DNA from: Ulva prolifera
Taxonomy: Eukaryota; Chlorophyta; Ulvophyceae; Ulvales; Ulvaceae
Length of the DNA stretch: 64,000 nt
Direction: 5' to 3'
Assembly (NCBI GenBank): GCA_023078555.1
Contig: CM041200.1
Span: 8,176,807 to 8,240,806, forward strand
Below, in pieces: positions 1-10,900 of this stretch. Position 1 is the first letter of the stretch, and every line of letters begins with the position of its first letter. The notes beneath the pieces were generated by a model. That model did not search any database. It had not been told where the DNA came from and saw nothing but the letters and a program-made list of their open reading frames with translations. A program made the position numbers and the translations under genes.

Positions 1-608
1 ACATTCTGGACATCTGGAAGCAATCGTCGGTCGTCACCTGGGATTTGCAGTCTGTGCACACTCAGGTCTGCTTCTCCAGGTGTACCTCCAGTGATTGTAG
101 TTGTAGCTCCAGTGTGGGTGCCTTCCCTACAGCTACCAAATGCACTTTATATGTCTAGTCTACAATGAGTCATGCTGTGTTGCTTAATTTTTTTTCTTGC
201 ATAGCAGATCTGTTGCTCACAAATTCAGAGCAAGTACAGCCAATCATCCCTACATACATGCCTGCCCGGGCCTTGTCAAAACCGCTTCATTGCTAGGGTC
301 AACGCATGCAGAATTCCTAAAACCTTTGTACCATGACAGTTGGAACAAACCAGATACATTGTGTCTCGGGTGTAGCTTTTGCAAAATCAGCGTGTGCGTG
401 ATTAGCTTGCGCTTGAGAATCGCTTGCATGAGCTGTTCCGACTCAATGCAAGACATTGAAATTCATTCTTGTCACTGGTTGCTCACCCTGTCAACATGCA
501 GAAAAGGCATGCGAAGTCCCTGTAGCCCGTGTTGGTGCCATTCTATCTATGACTAGCCACGCAGTGCCATGGCACTGGATCCATGTGACATGAGGGACGT
601 TCTTGCAG
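1..608. other. Non-coding: intron or upstream flank of the polycystin gene
   Basis: I see no convincing exon here. The longest open frame (197-556 +) has no codon bias or domain and is Cys/Ser/His-rich noise. The stretch ends in TTCTTGCAG (600-608), a good splice acceptor for the exon at 609. It is therefore most likely the intron before the first visible exon of the polycystin gene, whose start lies outside the window. Confidence 0.6.
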
Positions 609-1965
609 TGGCAGAGTGACACGTCAGGCCTGGAGCTCCCAGACACGCTGTTCGGCAGTGTCTCCATCGGAGGCTACGATGGCGCCTGCACTTCCTGGGA
701 CCTGAAGCACCTCGGCCTCTTTGACTTCCCGATGTCAGTCCAGGACATGCAGCAGCTGGACCAGTGCCTGTTCAGCGACTCTGCCAGCGCAGCTGGAGTG
801 ACACCTTGCGATGCCACTGTCCAAGGTGCGCTCGGCCAGCGAGCACTAGAAATCCACACCAGGCCTCCAGCGCCGCTGCAGCACCTGCCGACCTCTCGTA
901 GCCTCTCTGGTGACAGACCTACCTGCCGAGAGATACCACCATATTCGGCATATGTGGTCCCGCAAACTCGGAGTTGTCAATGTCCAATAGGATACGGCTC
1001 AGTAAATTCAGATTTACTTTACTTGACCATGAGTATGCCTGTAGCACAACTGCTGGCCGGAACACAAACGGACGTGATCCCACAGGCGCAGCCCTATTTC
1101 GTGAGATCCGCTATGTCCGATAAAAACCAGCAATTTGAACACATAGCTCCACTATGGTCTGTGCAGTGCTGCCGATGTCCCTGTGCTATGGCTACGTCAT
1201 CATGCGTACGTACATACCACATGCAGGTGCTGCACTCCCGAGGCACCTCGTCGACTTGACCCACGAATCGCCGTACACGACGTATGACTCCACGCTTCTT
1301 GGCGTCACCACCACCTACATGCAAACATGGGGCGTCGGTACCCCCTACGCTTCGTCAGCCCCCGCCAATGGCCCCAGACCCGAGTTCAATGGCTCGCTAC
1401 CCGGTCCCCGGTTCTCCTTGTCTGCGTCCGCTGGCACGACTCCATTCACGTCCGTGGACATCCAGCTCCCTGGCATCGGCAGTGCCGGAGGGTACACCGT
1501 CCTCGCGCACGCACAGTCCACTGTCTCAAACCGAGGAGCCATCATCGCGCAGATCATGATAGAATACGACGATGGCAGACAGCGCCGCCTCCGCCTCTCA
1601 GTAAGTGCACACACGCAGGACATCGTGTGCCAGGTGCGCACCACGGAAGTGGACGCTAGTGTCCGTATCGCGCCGGCGGAGTCCTCCGGCGCATGGGTGG
1701 CGTATGCATGCACTGTCACGCATGATGGTGAGCTGGCTGGATACGTCAGCAGCGGCATGGCGCTGGACCCACCCGTGCCATCGTCCTGGGTCACTGCAAA
1801 CCTGGGTCACTTCGGAAAGATGAAAATCGGCAGGCCGCTCAACGGCGGGCTGAACTTCATGGCGGGTACCCTGCGTGTCGGGCAGGTTCACGTGCTGCAG
1901 CGCGCCCTCAGCAGCGCAGACGTCGGCGGCGCAATGGATGTGGTGATCGCAGGAGCTTCCTCTGC
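609..1965 (+). other. LamG/ConA-like lectin domains of the polycystin gene (exons 609-825 and 1227 onward)
   Basis: Exon 609-825 holds the tail of one lectin-like sandwich (GGYDGACTSWDLKHLGLFD, with a following SVQDMQQL). It splices in phase 1 (GTGCGC donor at 826) to 1227 (TGCAG acceptor). The second domain runs to about 1965: an FSLSASAG strand, a TVSNRGAIIAQIM region, GAWVAYACTV, and the closing GTLRVGQVHVLQRALSSADV typical of LamG/pentraxin folds. In this superfamily such domains bind glycans or matrix proteins, so this is probably the ligand-facing end. No calcium-binding residues can be assigned by eye. The intron 826-1226 contains a family A repeat (949-1026). Confidence 0.6.
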
Positions 1966-4900
1966 CTTGCCTCCGCCGCCACCATCTGCGCCACCACCTT
2001 CCCCGCCACCGCCTCCGCCGCCAGCGCCCCTGCCCTCCCCCCCACCGCATCCGCCCCCCAATCCGCCACCACCACCGCCCCCTCCTCCGCCTCCACCACC
2101 TCCGGCCACGGCTGCGGAGCCTTCTCCTCCCCCATCAGGTCCAATTGTCCTGCCGCCTCCGCCAGAATTTGCAAGCCCGCCCCCACCAACACCCCCACCG
2201 CCGTCCCCATCGCCATTCCCACCACCCCCGATACCCACCACGCCTCAGTCCACGCCACCACCAGCCCAACCACCCCCTGCGCCGATGCCTCCACCACAAC
2301 TCCCTCCTCCGCTTCCACCACCAAGTGTGGCGCCCATGCCTCCACCCCCGCCGCCAGCCCCACTACCTACCCCGTCTCCACCACCCCCAGCTCCCCCGCC
2401 GCCGCCTCCACCGATCCTGAACTTTGACACCGATCCCTTCGCACCCCCCGCAGCCATTGAGATTCCCCCGGACACCCTGCCACCGAGAATTCAAGTTTCT
2501 GGCTCAGCCTTGCAGACTCTTCGCCTCGGCGCCACATACACCGACGCAGGCGCCGTAGCGGTTGACCCACCCTCGGGGGTCATTCTCCCGGTTGTAGCGC
2601 TTGGTATTGCAGCTGTGGAGGCGGCGCTTGCTGCCACCTCAGCCAGTGCCCTTGGCCCGCTGCGGCCTGGCTCCACCACGGTGCATGGGCCATTCCTGGT
2701 AGTGTATCAGGCTAGCGACGATGCCGGAAATGAGAGCCCGTACGAGATTCGCAGCATATATGTTGACGCCACGTGCCCTGACGGTGAGATTCGCTGCTGG
2801 GTGTATGGGAAATGCAGCGATCGGGGACTGTGCCTGCCAACTGCGACCGGCGAGTCTGGCACATCTGCAGCACCCGTGGACACTTTTGAGCCACCTGTGG
2901 ACACAACACCACCCACTCTGCTGCTGAATGCTACCGAAGCGGACGAGCTGCTGGAAGATGGCGGGGTGCAGATAGTAGTGACGTCGATCGTTGTTGGGCA
3001 GCCGTATGCTGAGCCTGGCTGGGCAGCGACCGATGACATTGATGGGGATATCTCCCACTCGGTCGCTGCTGCCGGAACGGCGGCGGTCACTGCGGCCGTG
3101 CTCGCCGGCGGCCCCACCGACCCCGCAAGCCCGCACGTGATCCGGTACAGCGTCAGCGATTCGGCGGGGAACACAGCGGACGCGGTGCGTGCAGTGCATG
3201 CTGTGTGCGTTGCTGGGGAACAACGCTGCGTGGATGCCAGTGGCCGGGCGTTCTGCAGCGTTCAGGGCCTGTGCATGGAGCATGAAGCTGCAGCGGTACC
3301 GATTCCGGAGCCGGTGATTGAGCTCGTGGGCGCCGAGGAGGTGCTTGTGGAGGAAGGCGAGCTGTACAGCAAGTGCCCGACGCCGAGGCCTGTCGGAATG
3401 GTCTGCGACCAGGTGAGCCGCCACATGCACATGATACGATGAAAAACTATACTGCTTGTGCGCGTGTGCCGTGCGCCATACACGTATGAAGCGGCAGTGC
3501 GTGGCTCAGCCTAGATGAGCATGATTATCAGTCCGCGGGCCGACACTACGAATGCATACTTCCGTCCTCATATGCTCTTTGTCGCACAGGGAGCCAGGGC
3601 CTTCCACTCCGTCGATGGGGACATCACGGCCTACGTGGAGGCCTGCAAGGCGGGCGTGCGCTTCAGCCAGCACGGCCTCCAGGGCTGCACCTACGACACC
3701 TCCACCCCCGGGGTGTACTCCATCACCTTCTCAGTGACCGTCCCTGGCACCTCCCTGCGGGCCTCCGTCACCCGCCGCCTCATCGTCTACCCCACCTGCG
3801 GGCTAATCGAGTTCTCATGCACGGACCTCCGGTGCTCCCTCGCCGAGCTGTGCCTCTCTGTGGGTGGTGAGCTGCAAGTGCCGGTCAACCATGCGCCCCG
3901 GCTGCTGCTGCCGCAAGGCCAGACTGCGCAGGTGGCACTGCAGGCAGGGTCGGTGTATGGCAAGTGCAGCGCCGACAAAGTAGCCGACGCGTCACTGAAG
4001 TGTGAATCCGGCGTCTCGGCAACTGACCCGGAGGACGGGGACCTGACGGCCCGGGTGCTCGCGTGCCCGCCCGATGACTGCTTAGCATTCGGCTGCCCGG
4101 GACACGAGTTCCAGGTCAAAGGTTCGCTTTCCCTGACTGTTCGGAGGTCGTGCTCTGTGCTGCCTCAGGCTCGGTGTGCACGCTGCGGCCTTTCTTCTGT
4201 ACCCGCACGAGGCCTGCAGATGTGACCACACAGTGCACAGTGGGAGATTAAAGCCAAAGCAGCAAGCCAGCGAAGGCATCTCCATGTCTGTAAATGCAAA
4301 CTGCCATGTTGCGAACTGCGATGTTCCAGCCCTGCTTGTACATCAATGCTAGCATGCAGGCATTCAGGGCTGCGGCATCAACAGTGACAGTGCCCCAATC
4401 GGGTCCACCTGGGAATTGCCGTTCGTGGTCTTTGACTCTCACATGCCCGCCGCTCAAGCCACCCTCACCAAGACACTCTCCTTGCTCTCTCCATGCCCAT
4501 CCTTTGCAGACATATACTGCCCGGGAGCAGCGGCGCAGTGCGGGCCTACACCCTGTGCCATGCGTGAGCCCTCCGCACCCGCTGAAGCCACCGCCCCAGC
4601 CCCCACAATCATTGTAAATGCGTCGCTGCTGCTGCCTGGTATGGATTATCTCTACGATGGCAGCAGGGCAGGCACGCTGAGAGTCCTTGCGCCGTGTGGG
4701 CGCCGCGGCGCGGTGCCGCTGCCTGCCTGCATCGATGACGCGGCCAAGAAGGGCCTCAACGCAAACGGTGTCGCCTGCGTGATCACGGTTCACACAGAGT
4801 TGATGCTAGCTGATACACCCAGGCTGATGGCCGCAAGTAGCAGCTGCGACGGCTTTGCAGCTGCGTCCGGAGCCTGCTTTGCATGTTCTGCCGCTGCAGT

Positions 4901-7900
4901 GACTGCTGGGGAATGCCAGCCGTCAGCTGCGCCCTACGAGTTTGAGCTCAGGGCGACAGACGGCCGTGGTGAGGATGCTGCGCCCCTCGCAGTCCATGTG
5001 TCCGTGTGGGAGACGTCATCCGTGGCCGACCTGGTGTACCGCATCGCCCTCGCTGACCGGTACGTTGGGGCGAATGCAGCTGTCGAGGAGCTCGCAGCGC
5101 GGCTGGAGGGCCCGGCCGTGACATCGCCGCTGGCACGCTCTCTGCTCGCGGCGTACTGGCAGGGCGTGTGGGAGGTCCCTGCATGTGCCCCTTACTCGGA
5201 CCGGGTGCTTCTGCATGCGGAGGTTCTAGCTGCTTCGGTGGATGACGGCTCGGCGAAGCTCACCGCAGATATGCGGGTCACCCTTGGGCTGAGGGGGAAC
5301 GCGACGGGCGCGGCAACGGCGGTGTGCCTGAGTCAGCTGGGGCTCTTACAGGGGAGCTCCGGGCTTTATTCTTCATGGCAGCTACTGGAAGACCAGGAGA
5401 CTGCGGCCGCAGTTGTGGGGATGGCTCTGGACAGTTCTTCCGTGCGGGATGGCGGGTGTATTGAGCGGACGCAGGAGGAGGCGCAAGCGGCAGGGCTGAA
5501 AACACTACTTCAGCAGGCACAGGAGGATGCACAGGAGACGGCACTGATGCTGGTGTGATATCTGCAGGGCTACCTGTCTGTGACACTACATAACAGGGAT
5601 GGTACATTTGTTCTGAATGTATGCATTCTTGGCCAGCTACGGTGGCAGGTGGTTGTCATAAATTGTATGGTCTGACAGATCCTGAGCTGCATGTACCTCA
5701 ACGGCGGTCTGAGGACCCGGCGCATTGCAGAGCTTTGCGGCGATGCCAAGTTCAGAGCAAGAGGCGAGCGCAAACGCCATAGGCTGCAGCATGGCGAACT
5801 TTGTACTGGACGTGTTTGCCATCACTGAGGTGCTGGTGACAGATGCTTCAGAGAAGCTGAGCAACGACGCTGTGCTCGTGCTTGATGATATCGAGTTCTC
5901 CTGTTCCGGAGCCTATGCCTACAGCCTCCGCAGCCGCTCGGGCGTAGCCATCTCCGCCGCAGGCGCGTCTCCGGGGAATCTGCCCATCATACAGGCGCTC
6001 CGGCAGGAGAGCGGCGTAGTGAACTCGTCCACAGTGCTGCTGATGAACGTGGCCGAGGGCAGTCGGGGGGAGGGGGCGGCGAGGCGGCTGCAGGCCCGAG
6101 CGGCCGCAAAGAGCTCCAGTGGCACGGGCGGCTCACGGGCTGCGGTGCGGACGTCGACGATTGCGGGGCTCGGGTGGACGGTGGACGACTGGGACGTTGC
6201 TGGGGCGCGGAAGAAGGGCGCCGCGGTGGTGCCTCGGTTTGTGGGGCTCGGCAATGTGCTGCTGGGCGGTCTCTTCTTGCACCAGGTGCGGGTTCACCCA
6301 CGCATCCTGCCACGCATCCTTTTGTTTGACCGTTCATGCACCTACGCTAGCTTCTGCCAGTCATCTCGGCTCAATTGGCCCGGCCCAATGCCTCATGCTG
6401 GTGCACATGCCTTGTGTGATGTCGAGTACCCAGAACACCAAACCAGGCACATCAAGTCTCTGGTCCAGACTGTTTCAAGTGGCCGTTCCCGCAGACACGG
6501 CAACCAAACACTATGGGCAAGCACTGCAGCAGCACGTTTGCAAAGCTCCGGCTCGACTGCGGGGCATTCCCTCGCAGCCTTACCGCCCAGAGCACCTCGC
6601 AGGTCCGCCCGTTCGGGCAGGACCCCGCGTTCAATCCGAGCAGCCGGCTGTTCTCCGCAGACGCGCTTGGTGCAGAGGGCCGCTACTACAACACCTCTGC
6701 CGGCAGCGACGACCTCACCGCTGTCGGCTACCCTGCCGCCTTCTTCCCCCGGGCGGTGCCTGGCCTCCCCCCCGGCTTCCCTGTCTTCTTCCCCGTGCGC
6801 CCGCCAAACATGCCAACGCAGATTTTGAAAACAAAAAAACAAATTTTCTGATTGACACTAACTTGTGACTCAATTTTAGCTTCCTGTGATTGCCTGCTCC
6901 AGGCCGCGTGTTTGCGGCTGATTGGGGCCACAGCTGAAATGATCCAAGTTTGGCGATGGCGTGCAGGTGACGTCAGACCTGCACACTGTGCACGAGCTGT
7001 GGCGCACGCTCCGGGACGGCTTCTTCCTTGACGAGCACTCCCACACCGTCCGCCTTTGCCTCGCAACGCACAACCCTGCCACTGCCTCTGTCGCGTTCTG
7101 GCGCTTCGACATCCACGCGCTGCCGGCCGGGAGCTTCCGCGGCACCGCCCACGTCTCCACGGCACCCCTGGCCGACGCGAGCCTCACACTTGGAGGCGCA
7201 AGCACAGCCCTGTCTCTGCTGCTGATTGCTGCCAATGCCACGTACGTCTGCTACCTATACATCATGCAGCCGGACAGTGGCGGGCTTGTTACAGATGGTG
7301 CAGGTCCCGGTGTGGATGAGGGGCCTCTGGGGCAGTCAGATGCCGGCACTGAAGCCTCACGCCACAAAGCTGATTGGGGCCTTGCAACACTCGAGCAGAT
7401 CCAGACAGTTGCCACCATCGTTGCGGGGAGTCACGGCGGACAGCCTGTTCCTGAGTCCTTCAATGGGCCTGGAATTGCAGCCGCTGGAATTCCAGCCGGC
7501 CTGGTTGACGCCAGTCATGGCAATGGGGCGAGCGCCAATGCTCCCTATCACATGAACCAGGGCTCTGTTAACAGCGCCGCCAGTGCACTGCCATGTTCCA
7601 GCACGGCGGCGGTGCATGCTGGAAGCGTCCCTGCTCGGCTGTTCCTCGCTGCGGCTGGCTGCAGTGAGGGCGAGGCGGACGCGCGGCAGCAGACAGTATC
7701 ATGGAGCTCGAGTTCTAGGTACGTGAGCTCTCGTTCTGGCGCAGCGGTTGCGGTGGGTGAGGCGGCAGGTGCAGTGGGCGAGGCTGCCCGCTCGGCGGCG
7801 CGCTCGAGATCGCTCCACAGCCGTCGATCAGTCTCAAGCAAGGGGGGGGCAGCCCATGCAGCTCTCCCGCACCGCCAGCCACACGATGCATTTGTGGGGC

Positions 7901-10900
7901 ACAAGCACAGCTACGGCGGATTGGAGGGTGCCGCAGGAGGGCAGCCTCCACCGCGTCATGCACCTGCGCGGCGGCACGGCTGGATGGCGGTGGCTGCCGT
8001 CGCAACGGCCGTGGGGCTGGTGGTGTCCCTGGTTGTGTCAGCACGGTACAGCAGCCAGGCGTCAGGCCTGGTTCGGAGCTTTCATGCCGCACAGATTGCA
8101 GAGGACGCCACGGCAGCGATAGATTCGTCTGAGTACCTGCTGGCGCATGCGTACCATGACCTGGCGTCGCCGATGCGGCGGCTGCTGCCGGCGAAGGCTG
8201 TTGCGTCGCAGCTGCTGCGGCGGGCGCAGCTTGAGGTGGTTGAGGCGGCGCACAGAAGCGGGAACAGCACGGTGTGTGAGGTGGGCATGCAGGCAGTGAC
8301 TGAGGTTGTTGACATTACTGCGACTCAGGTGGAGGTGCCCCTGTGGGCGCTCAAGGACGACCCGACGCAAGTGAACCGATTTGCGGAGCTGCTGGTATGA
8401 GAATCTGCGGCAATTGCCTGGGTATACGCTGTGGTTCTGCACCAGGGCGAGAGCTTGAGCTGCATGTGATCCTGCTAGAACTCTCTATGCTGTACTTACT
8501 CGTTCTAGAGTTGCTTGGGGCCAATGCTGCACTGCACTTGTTTGCGCAGGAGTGGTTGTGCCGGGCTAGATTAGCACCGCTTCAGATGATGATGCATCTT
8601 TCGCTCAAACGCTGAGACAGACTGCCCGCAACGGCGTGAAGACTGTGATGCAGTGGTAGCTTGACAAAGTGTGTTCTGCAGGCTGCCGCGGACGCTGCCG
8701 GCGACGCGTGGCTCTTCTTCAGATGCATGCAGGCCGCGGCGGGGGCACTGCTCGTGCTGCAGACGCTGCAAGCCCTCGGGGCGCTGCCCTCAGTCGGGCT
8801 CATCACGGCGGCCCTCGCGGCGTCGCTGGTGCCCTTCGTCGAGGTCCTGCTGGTGACGGTCGTGCTCATGGCGCCCATGGCCCTGCTGCTCATGCTGTGG
8901 GGCCTCGCGGACGAGCGCATGAGCAGCGCCCGCCTGCTGCCCTCCTACATGCTGAACGGCGCGGTCACAGGTGCGATGAGCCAGTGTTCTTCAGCTGCCT
9001 TCCGAGAGGGGCCCCCATACTACATGCTGATCCTTGTGGGGGGGGGGGGGGGGGCATGCGTGCACAATGAGTCATGCGTGTCGGCGGGTGTGGGGCGGAG
9101 CATACGTCCTCGAGTGGACTGTGCCCACCTCTGGCTCGAGCTCAGCAGCTTCCGACTCGGATGCCAATCTGAATTCATTTCTGTCTTCCCTACATCTGCC
9201 ACGGTTTAGCGGAATTATTTTGTGGTGTAGCAGGGTCTAGGTTTAGGGGTCCGCCGATATGGCTCTCGAGTGGCGGTGTGCCGTGTGAGGTGGGCGGCTT
9301 TCCTGTGGCATGCTTCAATGGGTGCGGGACGACTCTGCAGGATCATTTACTGATATCAAGGCGTCCCTGGCTCCAAAGGAGCGTGAGAGCAGCATCACCG
9401 CAACAGTGACTGCGTCTGTCGCCCAGTTCCTCTTCCCGTTTGTGTTCACCATCATCTTCTCCAACTTTGTTGTTTCTATCCTCGTGGAGACCTACCTCAG
9501 CAAGCGAGGTATCGCCAACTCGCAGGAAACCCGGGCCCGAGATGGCAGTGGCTCCAGGAAACAATTCTCAACTGTCCAAGTATGTTCTGTCTGGGCAGAT
9601 GTCAATGCTTTCCCCAGATGCATATGTGATGCTCGATTTGGTGTGGTTTTGTTGTGTTTCTGCTGGAGTGTACGCATCGGCCCTCGTTGGCACATGATCG
9701 CTATACATTCGTCGTCACCACAATTTGAATTTGCCATGTCACATATTATATATAGCTATTCCGTGGTCCGGAGTCCAGACGTCCTAGGCAAATCCCGTCA
9801 TCACAAGCCCAACAACCACGTTCAAGCCGTCATGCTATCACAGCTTAACATGCCGCAGCTTGACATGCCGCAGTCACTACTTGCTTGTGCATATCCGTGA
9901 CCTGTTTTTATAATTTATAATTAGACCACAAGGCCACCACCGATAGTGGACTTCACGCTTGTGAATTGGATCCGCGCTGACAGTAAACCTCGCCCCCACA
10001 GCGTCTCAAGCTCTTCTTCGGCACCGGACGCGGATTCAGCCTCCCCGCTCGCGGCCTCACAAGCCGCCACACGGCCGCCAGGCTCAAGGCTGCAGCCCCC
10101 TCGACCACACAGTGGCTATCAGAGGTCCTCGCCAGCAGTGCTCAGTCCCTGCTTGCGCTGCGCCTGCTGGCGCGCCTGCTGTGCGCCAGCAAGCGCAGCG
10201 TGCTGCGGTTCGTCGGCCGCAGCGGCCTGTCACACCGCGAGGCACAGGGCCGAACGCTCCTAGCCGCCCTTCTCCGTGCGGCGCTCATTGCAAAGGCGCT
10301 GGACCGGGGGGTGTCGTGCCGGCGGGAGTCGCAGCTGCGGTGGAAGGTGCCGGTGGCCGTCAGCGCCAGGTGTAGGAGAAGGGGCTCTGCGCCGGCCGGC
10401 GCACGTGCAGATGTGCTGGAGGCATACAGCCCTGCCAGCATATTGTTTTGCGCCATGCAAGCACGGTACATTCCCCTGGCTGCCTTGCTGATTGTTGTCA
10501 TTTCCTCCGCGATTGCATTCGTTCAGACGCAACCTCCCCACCCCCCCGAAAGCTGTCCCACCTCGCACAATGCACTCGGTGGCCGTGGCGGCCTTTCCTG
10601 TCGCCCTCCATGGTGTTTGCTGGTGTTCAGTGAACGTAAGGTCAATGTCGATTTCAAGGATCACAACCACTGTATATCATTCGATCATTGCAACCATCAC
10701 TCAGCGATAAGCTGAATCCAAATCCCGTCGATTTCTGTACGTCCTGGACAACAAGTCTTGCTGATGTTTGTCACTGACTGGCGGGCTGCAGCAACTTTTA
10801 CAGTGGCACTCATGCGCCAGGCACATGCTGATGCAGAATGTGGGCTGCAGATGGATGACGATCCAGTCACTGCGCCGCATGGACCGCGAAACCGCCGCAG

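Noticed and set aside
1888..2475. Long minus-strand Gly-rich open frames
   Set aside because: They are exact mirrors of the proline-rich hinge on the plus strand; no splice logic or start.
2639..3430. 263-codon open frame on the minus strand
   Set aside because: Lies opposite Ig-like exons whose plus frame continues in phase; His/Arg-rich, typical antisense of GC-rich coding DNA.
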